Shown here: positions 25,254 to 33,799 of the stretch, piece after piece
How positions within the stretch are numbered: position 1 is the first letter of the stretch
Layout of the letters: the number at the start of each line of letters is the position of its first letter
Origin: Alitabrizicola rongguiensis
GTDB taxonomy: Bacteria; Pseudomonadota; Alphaproteobacteria; Rhodobacterales; Rhodobacteraceae
DNA: 64,000 nucleotides
Direction: 5' to 3'
Assembly (NCBI RefSeq): GCF_021491355.1
Contig: NZ_JAKENF010000002.1
Coordinates: 744,001-808,000 of the forward strand
The notes under the pieces: model-generated
Told to the model about the DNA's origin: nothing
Seen by the model: the letters and a program-made list of their open reading frames with translations, nothing else
Databases searched by the model: none
Made by a program: the position numbers and the translations under genes

Positions 25254-27109
25254 CTGCTGCCCTCCACCAGCCAGGTGATGTCGCGTACCGCCACTCGACG
25301 GTTGCGCGGTTCGTCACCCGCCGACGGAACCTTCAGGAAACGCTCGCCATAGCCCTGGACCACAAGGTTTTCCGGCGGAATGCCGAAAACCTGCGTCAGT
25401 GCAAGCGCCACCGATTCCGCCCGCCGGTCCGACAAGGCAAGATTGTAGGCCGCGCTCCCGACCGCATCGGTATGGCCCTCGACCAGAAAAAGGGCACGAG
25501 GGTCGTCAGCAATGATGTCGGCCATCAATTTCGCAAGCTGTCCCAGCCGACCAGCCTGTTCAGGCGGGATGGCCGACGAGGCCGTGGCAAAGGTAATCGG
25601 CCGGGGGCTGAGTTCCGGCGCGAGCGCGCGCAACTCTGCAATCCCCCGGACCTGCGCAAGACTGTAGCGGTCAAGACCGGGCTGCTCCGCTTCAGCCAAC
25701 TGGCCACGCAGCTCGGCGATGTCCATATCGTCAAGAAGGCTGAGCGATGGCACGCGTGGTTTCGGCAGGCTGCTGACATCGACCGGCTTCACAGGGCGCG
25801 TATCGTCGATGATCCCGACGCGCTGCCCGTTCGGAAAGACGATCTCGCGGCGCAGGACCCGTCCCGTCGCATCGCGCACAGTCTCGACCGTGCTGCCGTC
25901 TCCGCGCGCGATTGAACTGAGCGTTGAGCCGTCCGAATATCGTTGCGTCGTCTCGACCACGCCAGGCTGCCGCAACAGCGCGTCATCGTCCTTCCACACA
26001 GCCAGGTTGCCGTTGCCCTGATCGACAACCACCCTGTCGCCGGAATTCGCAACAACCCGGTTGTTGGCCACCATCATGCCCACAGCAACCGCGCCGAGCG
26101 CGACGAGTCCGGCCTTTTCCAGATCGGAAAGCCCGCTCTTTTTCTCGGCAGAAGTGGGGGCGGCCGTGGTTACCTTGGTCTGGAAATCCTGCTCGCTGCT
26201 TCGGGCAGTCTCGGCGGAGATGGTCTGCGTCGACGTCTCGGCCGGTGGCGGCGCGAGGCCTTCGAGTGCGGCAGCCGCCGCCGCGGGCGCAGAGGCTTCC
26301 CCCGTCGGAGCAATGGCCTGCTCCAGCGTGTCGACGGCCGACGCGACTTCGGGCTTCGCCAGCAGCACGTCCAAAACGGCCTGTTCCTCTGCAGTCGGCA
26401 ACGGAGCGGTCTCGGCAACCGGCTGGTCAGCAGGCGCGGCATCTGTCGTTGGGGGTGCCTCCGCATCGGTCGCCTGTCCGACTTCAGGGGCAGGATCCGT
26501 CGGCTCGGTTGCGGGTTGCTGGGCGGATGGAGTCGCCGGCTGGGTCTCGCTTCCCTCCTCCACCGGCTGCGCTTGGATCTCGGCCGGAGCGGGCGCGGCT
26601 GGTTCTTCGTTTGTCACAGGCTGCGGCGCGGTTTCAGCAGGGCTTTCCGTGACGGTCGTTACGGGCTGCGCCTCTGGCTCCGGCGCGGCGGAAAGCGGCT
26701 CGGCCGGAGCCTCAGTTGCGTCTGGCGCCGGCTCCTGCGCAGAGGGTGCTGCTTCCGTGGGTGCCTCGGATGGTGTTGCGTCGGCAGGCGGCGACTCTGC
26801 CTGCTGCTCTTCGGCGGGTGGCGGGGTCTCAGGAGCAGATGCAGCTGGATCGGTGGTGGGCGCGGTGCCATCGGGCGACGTCGCGCCTTCATTCGCAGGT
26901 TGGGTCTCGGTTGCCGCGCAGCCCGGCGCGCCGGGATCTGTCGAACAGTCGCTATCCGACTGGGCCAGCCAGATGCGCGCCTCATCTGCTGAGGCAACTG
27001 GCAAGACACGCGCAAGACCGGGGATCTGGGCCGAAGCCACACCGCCGTTGACGATTGAAAGAGACAGGGTCAACGCCGTCGTCGTCCGAAGGATCGGGTG
27101 GTGCCGCAT
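25250..27109 (-). CDS. OmpA-domain outer-membrane/peptidoglycan-linked protein with Ala/Pro/Glu-rich linker
   Basis: A 619-residue exported protein. It has a signal peptide (about 1-27, ending VASA), then about 210 residues of low-complexity Ala/Pro/Glu/Thr sequence (about 55-265). A hydrophobic stretch GLVALGAVAVGMMVANN (about 335-352) is followed by a unique domain with YRFTD-like beta strands around SDGSTLSSIARGDGSTVETVRD. The C-terminal OmpA domain (about 505-615) has LVEGHTDAVGS and LSDRRAESVALAL. OmpA_C domains bind peptidoglycan, so the linker may reach across the periplasm. The gene overlaps the LysE stop by CTAG and is divergent from the patatin gene. Confidence 0.85.
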   Translation of the reverse strand: MRHHPILRTTTALTLSLSIVNGGVASAQIPGLARVLPVASADEARIWLAQSDSDCSTDPGAPGCAATETQPANEGATSPDGTAPTTDPAASAPETPPPAEEQQAESPPADATPSEAPTEAAPSAQEPAPDATEAPAEPLSAAPEPEAQPVTTVTESPAETAPQPVTNEEPAAPAPAEIQAQPVEEGSETQPATPSAQQPATEPTDPAPEVGQATDAEAPPTTDAAPADQPVAETAPLPTAEEQAVLDVLLAKPEVASAVDTLEQAIAPTGEASAPAAAAAALEGLAPPPAETSTQTISAETARSSEQDFQTKVTTAAPTSAEKKSGLSDLEKAGLVALGAVAVGMMVANNRVVANSGDRVVVDQGNGNLAVWKDDDALLRQPGVVETTQRYSDGSTLSSIARGDGSTVETVRDATGRVLRREIVFPNGQRVGIIDDTRPVKPVDVSSLPKPRVPSLSLLDDMDIAELRGQLAEAEQPGLDRYSLAQVRGIAELRALAPELSPRPITFATASSAIPPEQAGRLGQLAKLMADIIADDPRALFLVEGHTDAVGSAAYNLALSDRRAESVALALTQVFGIPPENLVVQGYGERFLKVPSAGDEPRNRRVAVRDITWLVEGSS

Positions 27110-27301
27110 GGGTCAGTGCCTTTCTCGCTCGCCGGTATCCATCAGAACTAAGCATGCCGGGCGTAAGGGCCAACCCTGCCAAATCGCCGTTTGCTGCGGC
27201 AGGCGGTATCCCGCCTTGGTCGATTGTGCCGGGTGCGCCGGCAGGTTAGGCTTCACGGAAGCTTTTCGAAGATTGGCCAGATTGGCCGCGAAGGAGTTCC
27301 G

Positions 27302-28375
27302 ATGGCCCGCGCCCCCCGCAAGACGAAGCCCATCAACCTTGCCCTTCAAGGTGGCGGCTCGCACGGTGCGCTGACCTGGGGTGTTCTGGACCGGGTGCTC
27401 GAAGATGACAGGCTGGAGATCGTCGGCATCAGCGGGACATCGGCAGGGGCGATGAATGCTGTTGTCATGGCTGATGGCCTCGCCGCAGGCGGGCGCGACC
27501 GCGCCCGGGCGGGTCTCGAGCGGTTCTGGAAAGCCGTCAGCGACGCCGCGCTGTTTTCGCCCTTCCAGCGGAGCCCGCTGGACAAAATGCTGGGCAATTA
27601 CAGTCTCGACCATTCACCCGGCTACCTCTTCTTCGAGGGGATGAGCCGGATGTTCTCGCCCTATGACTTGAACCCGCTCGGCCTGAATCCCTTGCGGGGG
27701 CTTCTTGCCGAACATGTCGACTTCGACAGGATCAACGCGATGAACGGGCTTCGGGTCCACGTCGCGGCGACAAATGTGCGGACGGGCCGGTCGCGTGTCT
27801 TCGGGCCGGGCGAGTTGGGGGTGGAGCCCGTCCTCGCCTCGGCCTGTCTGCCGCAGATGTTCCCGGCGGTCGAAATCGGCGGCGAGTTCTACTGGGACGG
27901 CGGCTTCACCGGGAACCCCGCGCTCTACCCGCTGTTGTCGAGCCTCGCGAGCCCCGACATCATCGTGGTCCAGATCAACCCGCTGGTCCGGCACGAAGCC
28001 CCGCGTTCTGCGCGCGAAATCATGAACCGCGTGAACGAGATCAGCTTCAACTCCAGCTTGGTCAAGGAATTGCGCGCGATCGGCCTGATGCAGCGCGTAG
28101 CACAAGAGCGGAACATCGACCTCGGGGTCTATACTCACACCTATCTTCATCTGATCCACACCTATGTCGAAGTGCAGGACCTTGTGGCATCCAGCAAGCT
28201 GAATGCGGAATGGGGCTATCTGCGCAAGCTCTACGATCTGGGCCGTGGCTGGGCCGAAGAGTGGTTGGCGCAGAATTACGATCATATCGGCGAACGCTCG
28301 ACGCTCGACCTCGACAGCCTGGAAGGTGATGCGCATCTGCCCGCGCCACCCTCCGTTCCGCGCGCCGCCGAATAG
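27302..28375 (+). CDS. patatin-like phospholipase (RssA/NTE-like)
   Basis: A 357-residue patatin with the catalytic dyad intact. The oxyanion motif is LQGGGSHGAL, the nucleophile is Ser47 in GTSAG, and Asp199 lies in WDGGFTGN. The start ATG 27302 has AAGGAG about 7 bp upstream, and homology begins at KTKPINLAL. No signal peptide is evident, so a cytoplasmic or membrane-peripheral acyl hydrolase is likely. The next gene, a lipoprotein hydrolase, starts 22 bp after its stop. Together with the membrane hydrolase upstream this makes a small cluster of lipid-type hydrolases. Confidence 0.9.
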   Translation: MARAPRKTKPINLALQGGGSHGALTWGVLDRVLEDDRLEIVGISGTSAGAMNAVVMADGLAAGGRDRARAGLERFWKAVSDAALFSPFQRSPLDKMLGNYSLDHSPGYLFFEGMSRMFSPYDLNPLGLNPLRGLLAEHVDFDRINAMNGLRVHVAATNVRTGRSRVFGPGELGVEPVLASACLPQMFPAVEIGGEFYWDGGFTGNPALYPLLSSLASPDIIVVQINPLVRHEAPRSAREIMNRVNEISFNSSLVKELRAIGLMQRVAQERNIDLGVYTHTYLHLIHTYVEVQDLVASSKLNAEWGYLRKLYDLGRGWAEEWLAQNYDHIGERSTLDLDSLEGDAHLPAPPSVPRAAE

Positions 28376-28397
28376 CTGCGTGGGGGAGTACGCAACG

Positions 28398-29507
28398 ATG
28401 CGCGGCGGATTTCTCCGGGCGATGGTCCTGACAGCGCTGGTCGCGCTGTCCGCATGCGCACCGCGCGGCAGCATCGTCGTCGATCCGGCGGCCTCTGCCA
28501 TCGGAGACGTCCGCCCGATCATGGTCGCGAGCAGCCGGTCGCAGGCCGCCGATCCGGCAGTCTTTTCCGGACGCGTGGCCCCCGGCATGAGCTTTGCCGA
28601 AACATACGTCTCGGTGCCCCCCGACCGCGACCCGGGGACGGTCAGGTTCCCGGGCGCTACGGTCAATCCGCGGACTGACTTTCTGGCCGTGTCCAACCTG
28701 CGCATCGCGGACGAGACGGCCTTCATCCAGGCGATCAACGCCCAACTGGCCCGACAGCCGAAGAACCAGCGAGAGATTTTTGTCTTCGTCCACGGCTTCA
28801 ACACCAATTTCGCTGAAGGTTTGATGCGGCAGGCGCAGATGCGTGCCGACTACGGGACGCCCGGGGTTTCGGTGAACTACTCCTGGCCGTCGGCTGCCAG
28901 CGTCAGCGCCTATGCGACTGATCGGGAGGCCACGCTCATCGCCCGCGACGACCTTGATCGTCTGATCGGGATCCTGTCGCGCACCAAGGCCACCGACATC
29001 GTCCTGAGCGGTCATTCGATGGGCGCCTTCGTGGTGATGGAGGCTGTCAGACAGCGCGCCATACGCGAAGGGCAGTCCGGCTTCCGCAAACTGCAGTCAA
29101 TCGCCCTTCTGGCCCCCGACATAGATGTCGAGGTCTTTCGGCGCCAGATGCAGGCCCTGAAGGGCACGGACGTGTCGGTCTACGTCTTCACGTCCAGCCG
29201 CGATCGCGCGCTGCGCTTCTCGGCTCTCCTGCGCGGCACGCCCGACCGGCTTGGGTCGGTCAGCGACCCCGCTCGCGTCAGTGGTCTGCCCGTCGCTCTG
29301 ATCGACTTGTCTGGCGTCCAGACGCAAAGCGACAGCTTGCGTCATTTCAAGGTGGCGACATCCCCGGTGATGATCTCGCTCATCCAGGGAACCGGCAATG
29401 TCGGGCTGGACATGTTCGAGGACGAGGAACGCAAGACCAGGTTCGCCGCAGCCGGCGTCGTGTTCCAGGACCTGCGCAACGTTGCGCGGGCCCCCTTCGT
29501 CCAGTAA
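28398..29507 (+). CDS. alpha/beta-hydrolase lipoprotein (DUF900 family)
   Basis: A 369-residue protein with a lipoprotein signal: hydrophobic MVLTALVAL then LSAC, giving lipidated Cys20. The body matches DUF900 alpha/beta hydrolases, with EIFVFVHGFNTNFAEG and elbow GHSMGA (Ser207). It is expected at the inner or outer membrane facing the periplasm. The GGGGGAG ribosome-binding site lies in the loop of a small TGCGT/ACGCA hairpin (28377-28394). It is cotranscribed with the patatin gene 22 bp upstream. Substrate unknown. Confidence 0.87.
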   Translation: MRGGFLRAMVLTALVALSACAPRGSIVVDPAASAIGDVRPIMVASSRSQAADPAVFSGRVAPGMSFAETYVSVPPDRDPGTVRFPGATVNPRTDFLAVSNLRIADETAFIQAINAQLARQPKNQREIFVFVHGFNTNFAEGLMRQAQMRADYGTPGVSVNYSWPSAASVSAYATDREATLIARDDLDRLIGILSRTKATDIVLSGHSMGAFVVMEAVRQRAIREGQSGFRKLQSIALLAPDIDVEVFRRQMQALKGTDVSVYVFTSSRDRALRFSALLRGTPDRLGSVSDPARVSGLPVALIDLSGVQTQSDSLRHFKVATSPVMISLIQGTGNVGLDMFEDEERKTRFAAAGVVFQDLRNVARAPFVQ

Positions 29508-29529
29508 TCGCGCCGCCCTGCCCTGCTGT

Positions 29530-32500
29530 TCAACCGGTCGGCTTCGTGTCGTCCCGGTGAAGCGTCGTGTATAGCGTCGGCAGGAAGACCAGGGTCAGGA
29601 GTGTCGCCACCAACAGGCCCCCCATGATCGCGAAGGCCATCGGCCCCCAGAACAAAGTCGGGGCGATCGGCAGAAGGCCCAGGACGGTCGACAGCGCCGT
29701 CAACAGCAGAGGGCGGAACCGGCTGGTTGCCGCCTTTATCGCCGCTTCCCGAACTCCCAGGCCCGCCGCGCGTTCGTCATTGATCTGGGTGATAAGAATG
29801 ACGGCGTTTTTCGCGATCATCCCGATCAGCGCAAGGATACCCAGGATCGCTACGAAACCGAGCGAGCGCTGGAACAACAGCAGCGCCCCTACGACCCCGA
29901 TCAGCCCAAGTGGGAGAAGACAGATCACCATCGCCATGTCGCGGAAGCTCTGGAGCTGGATCATCAGCAGGGTGACCATGATGAAAGCCATAAGCGGGAC
30001 CACGGCAAAGACCGACGCCTGACTTTCGGCACTTGTTTCGACTGTCCCGCCGGTCTGCACCTCGAAGCCTGCCGGCAGTCCTGCACCGAATGCGTCGATC
30101 TTGTCCTGCAAGGCTTCGACAACGGCCTCGGGCGTAACGCCGGGGGCGGTATCGGCGAGGATCGTCAAGGTCGGCAGTCGGTCGCGGCGCCAGATGAAGG
30201 GCTGCTCCTGGTCATAGGAGAATGTGGCGAACTGGCCGAGCGCCACCGTGCGGCCCCCGGGGACGGGCACCTGCAGCGTGGACAGCGTGTCAAGCGAAAC
30301 CCGGTCCTGCTCGTCTGCGCGGGCGACGATCGGGATCAGGTAGATGTTGTCGCGCAGCTGCGAGACGGTCGTTCCCGAAACGGCGGTGTTGAGGATCGCG
30401 GCGACCTGCGCGCTGGTCAGGCCAAGGCGGCGGGCGCGGTCCTGATCGACCTCGATCTTGAGTTGGCGGGCCGGTTCGATCCAGTCGAAATGCACATGGC
30501 GCGTGTCCGGTTCCGAGGCGACGACCCCGGCAAGCTCCATTGCCTTGGCGCGGAGTGTTTCCACATCCGGGCCGGTCAGACGGTACTGGACCGGCCAACC
30601 GACCGGAGGACCAAGCTCAAGCGGGCTGACGCGGCTGATCGCCTCGGGGAAGGTCTCGTCCAGCCAGCCTGACAGTTCCGCCTCGAGCCTCTGGCGCGCG
30701 TCGAAATCCTTTGCCATGACGACGATCTGCGAGTGATGATCGCTCGGCGGCTCGATCGAGAGCGGCAGGTAGAAGCGGATGACATTCCGCCCGACGTAAG
30801 AGCTGTAGAACTGCGCCTCGCCGCTCTCCTTGATATGATCCTCGATCCGCCGGATCGCATCTTCGCTGGCAAAGATCGAACTGGCACGCGGCAGCTGGAA
30901 ATCGACGATCAGTTCCAGCCGGTCCGAGGCCGGGAAGAACTGTCGGTCGACATGACGCAAGCCCACGACGGCAAGGGCGAACAAGCCGAGGGTAACGGCG
31001 ACGGTCAGAAAACGCATCCTCATCGCGACGGACAGGAAGCCCTGATAAGCCCGCAGCACCGCGCCCGGCTTCTCGGGTTCTCCGGTCGTCGCGGGCGGCT
31101 TCAGCAGGACCGAACTGACCAACGGAGCAAAGATAACCGCCACCAGCCACGATGCGATCAGCGCGATCCCGACGACGTAGAAGATCGAGATCGTGTACTC
31201 GCCTGCCGAGCTTTGCGCGAAACCGATCGGCACGAAGCCTGCGATGGTAACCAGAGTTCCGGTCAGCATGGGCGCAGCCAGCGTTCGGAAGGCGAAACTG
31301 GCCGCCTGATCGATCGTCTCACCGATCGCCAGCCGTCGCAGGATCGCGTCCACCGTCGTCATCGCATCATCGACCAGAAGCGCCAAGGCGATGATGAGCG
31401 CCCCAAGCGAGATGCGGTGCAGGTCGATCCCGAAAGCCTGCATAACCAGAAACACGATGGCGAGCGTAACGGGAATGGTGATCGCGACGACCGCCCCCGG
31501 GCGCACCCCGAGTGCAATGAAGCTCACGCCAAGGATAATGGCTACGGCTTGCCAAAGCGACTCGGTGAAGTCGCCGATCGCCTGATCCACGACCACCGGC
31601 TGATCCGAAATCAGGATCGGCTCGATCCCAATCGGCAGTTCCGCCTTGATGTTCGCCATGGCCTTGTCGATGTTCTGGCCGAGCGCAAGGATGTCGCCGC
31701 CCTCGGCCATCGAGATCGCTAGTGCGATGGCTCTTTGCCCGTTGATCCGCAGGAGCGGCTGTGGCGGATCAGACAGGGTTCGCCGGACCGTCGCGATATC
31801 GCCAAGGCGGATCATGCGGCCATCGGCCACCAGCGAGACATTTAGCAGATCGGCCTCACTCTCGAACGAGCCCGACACCCGGATCGCGACATTCTCCTGA
31901 CCCGTGGTAACAACACCGGCGGGGCGCACCACGTTCTGCGCGGCAATCGCCTCGAAGATGCGGCCATAATCGAGGCCCAACGCGGCCACACGGTCCGGCA
32001 GGAACTCGAGCAGGATCTGTTCATCCTGCACGCCAATCCACTCGACCTTGGCGATGCCATCCACCTGCCGCAGCAGCTCCGAGCGGACCATGTCGACATT
32101 GTCGCGCAACTCGCGATCCGAGAATCCGTCGGCAGTGAACCCGTAGATGATGCCGAACACGTCTCCGAAGCTGTCATTGAAGAACGGTCCCAGCACGCCG
32201 GGAGGAAGGGTGTGGCGGATATCGCCGATACTGTTGCGAACCTCCTGCCAGACGGCCGGCACTCGATCCGGCGGGAAGGATTCCTGCAGGTCTACATAGA
32301 TGGTGACGATCCCCGGCCGGGTGATCGACTGAAGTGCATCCAAGCCCGTCGTCTCTTCCAGCCGCCGCTCCAGACGGTCGGTCAGCTGGGTCTGGGTCTC
32401 CTCCATCGTGGCGCCGGGCCAGACGGCGGTGACAAGCATCGTCTTGATGGTGAAGCTGGGATCTTCGTCGCGGCCGAGATTGATGAAGGCAAAGGCCCCC

Positions 32501-32580
32501 GCGATCACCGAGACGATCATCAGGTAGATGGTCAACTGGCGGCTTTTCAGCGCCCAGCTTGACAGGTTGAAGCTTGTCAT
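29530..32580 (-). CDS. RND-family efflux permease (system 1)
   Basis: A 1016-residue AcrB/HAE1-superfamily inner-membrane permease. It has the usual layout of TM1, a large periplasmic porter loop, TM2-7, a second loop and TM8-12. TM4 carries the paired acidic residues in ALALLVDDAMTTVDAI that form the proton relay. GRDEDPSFTIKTMLVTAVWPGA after TM1 is typical of the branch found with single-lipoprotein adaptors. Its ATG overlaps the stop of the adaptor gene (ATGA). No outer-membrane factor is encoded nearby, so a TolC-type protein must come from elsewhere. Drug or metal specificity cannot be told from sequence. Confidence 0.92.
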   Translation of the reverse strand: MTSFNLSSWALKSRQLTIYLMIVSVIAGAFAFINLGRDEDPSFTIKTMLVTAVWPGATMEETQTQLTDRLERRLEETTGLDALQSITRPGIVTIYVDLQESFPPDRVPAVWQEVRNSIGDIRHTLPPGVLGPFFNDSFGDVFGIIYGFTADGFSDRELRDNVDMVRSELLRQVDGIAKVEWIGVQDEQILLEFLPDRVAALGLDYGRIFEAIAAQNVVRPAGVVTTGQENVAIRVSGSFESEADLLNVSLVADGRMIRLGDIATVRRTLSDPPQPLLRINGQRAIALAISMAEGGDILALGQNIDKAMANIKAELPIGIEPILISDQPVVVDQAIGDFTESLWQAVAIILGVSFIALGVRPGAVVAITIPVTLAIVFLVMQAFGIDLHRISLGALIIALALLVDDAMTTVDAILRRLAIGETIDQAASFAFRTLAAPMLTGTLVTIAGFVPIGFAQSSAGEYTISIFYVVGIALIASWLVAVIFAPLVSSVLLKPPATTGEPEKPGAVLRAYQGFLSVAMRMRFLTVAVTLGLFALAVVGLRHVDRQFFPASDRLELIVDFQLPRASSIFASEDAIRRIEDHIKESGEAQFYSSYVGRNVIRFYLPLSIEPPSDHHSQIVVMAKDFDARQRLEAELSGWLDETFPEAISRVSPLELGPPVGWPVQYRLTGPDVETLRAKAMELAGVVASEPDTRHVHFDWIEPARQLKIEVDQDRARRLGLTSAQVAAILNTAVSGTTVSQLRDNIYLIPIVARADEQDRVSLDTLSTLQVPVPGGRTVALGQFATFSYDQEQPFIWRRDRLPTLTILADTAPGVTPEAVVEALQDKIDAFGAGLPAGFEVQTGGTVETSAESQASVFAVVPLMAFIMVTLLMIQLQSFRDMAMVICLLPLGLIGVVGALLLFQRSLGFVAILGILALIGMIAKNAVILITQINDERAAGLGVREAAIKAATSRFRPLLLTALSTVLGLLPIAPTLFWGPMAFAIMGGLLVATLLTLVFLPTLYTTLHRDDTKPTG

Positions 32581-33680
32581 TGCGCCGCTCCGGCCAGGCG
32601 AACGGTCTGGCCGGGGCGCAACGCCTGCACACCCGCCGTCACCACGACGTCGCCGGGCTCAAGCCCCGCCTCGACCAGCACGCTTGCCGGCAGGAATCGC
32701 TCGACCTCGATGTCGCGCAGGCTCACTGTCATGGTGGCCGAGTCGATCACCCAGACAGCAGGCCCGGTTTCGCTGCGGGTCAGCGCGGTCGCGGGGATCT
32801 CGATGACGGTTCCCTCGCCGAAATCGGCCGTGCCGGTTACGGTGGACCCCAACCGAAGCTCGCCCGGCGGGTCGATCAGCCCGACGCGCACGCGGAAAGT
32901 TCCGGTCACCAGATCGGCGCGGGGGGCAACTTCGCGGATGCGGCCCTTGGTGCTGATCGTCGGGCTTTGAGACAGCGCGACGGTGACCTCGGGATCGGCG
33001 GGGCTGGTTTCAAGGATGTTTGCAGGTACGTCGAACACGGCATCTAGCCCGCCATCGCGCGCCACCTGCACGACCATGCGCCCCGGCTGCACCACCTCGC
33101 CCGGCTCTGCGCCAATCGCTGTGACACGTCCCGGCGCATCGGCATAAAGGGCGGTGTCATTCAGCCGACGCTTGGCGATCAGGTATTGCGCCCGTGCCGC
33201 ATCGGCCTGCGACTCCGCCGTGGTCAGGCCGGTCTCGGCCCGGTCGAAGGCCGCACGCGACGCGAAACCACGGTCGTACAGCTGGCGTTGCCGGTCGAAA
33301 TTGGTGCGCGCCTCGGAGAGTTGCCCCTCTGCCGCGGTCATCGTGGCTTCGGCGGCCCGCAGACCATTCTCCTCGTCGGACGGGTCGAGACGGGCAAGGA
33401 ACTGCCCCGCCTCCACCTGATCGCCAACCCCCACTGCCCGCTCGGTCATCCGCCCGCCGATGCGGAAGGCAAGGTCTGCCTGCACCTGGCTTTCGACGAT
33501 CCCCGCCAGCGAAACGGTCATGCCCATCGTCTGCGGCTGTACCGTAACGCTGCGCACCGGACGAGCCTGTTCCTCGGCCGGTTTCTCTTCCTCACCCTTG
33601 CAGGCACCGAGAGTGGCGACGACCCCCAGAACCAGCGCCATTCGTGTCGCGTTGCGCAGCGCTGCCAGCGGTTTCTGCAT
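32577..33680 (-). CDS. RND efflux periplasmic adaptor, lipoprotein (system 1)
   Basis: A 367-residue membrane-fusion protein with a lipoprotein signal ending TLGAC (Cys27). A barrel-sandwich half RPVRSVTVQPQTMG, a helical hairpin (about 100-170, rich in Ala/Glu/Arg) and a beta-barrel region follow. ATG 33680 is chosen for its AAGGAG 6 bp upstream; an in-frame extension to 33731 is not supported. It is the first gene of a two-gene efflux operon and overlaps the permease start by 4 bp. A lone CTGC-N3-GCAG motif lies 62 bp upstream. Confidence 0.9.
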   Translation of the reverse strand: MQKPLAALRNATRMALVLGVVATLGACKGEEEKPAEEQARPVRSVTVQPQTMGMTVSLAGIVESQVQADLAFRIGGRMTERAVGVGDQVEAGQFLARLDPSDEENGLRAAEATMTAAEGQLSEARTNFDRQRQLYDRGFASRAAFDRAETGLTTAESQADAARAQYLIAKRRLNDTALYADAPGRVTAIGAEPGEVVQPGRMVVQVARDGGLDAVFDVPANILETSPADPEVTVALSQSPTISTKGRIREVAPRADLVTGTFRVRVGLIDPPGELRLGSTVTGTADFGEGTVIEIPATALTRSETGPAVWVIDSATMTVSLRDIEVERFLPASVLVEAGLEPGDVVVTAGVQALRPGQTVRLAGAAQ

Positions 33681-33799
33681 GGGTTGCTCCTTGATCGTCA
33701 GGTGCGCACCCGGGGCGATCCGCCGGGGCATTCAGTTTGCTCTGCGATGCAGAATCGAAGGGCTGCGGTCAAGCCGCAAGGTCGAGCTGTCAGCGCGGT

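Noticed and set aside
26061-27374. A long Ala/Ser/Gly-rich frame opposite the OmpA-domain gene.
   Set aside because: It mirrors the Ala/Pro/Glu linker codons and has no start context or domain; the minus-strand gene has a signal peptide and an OmpA domain.
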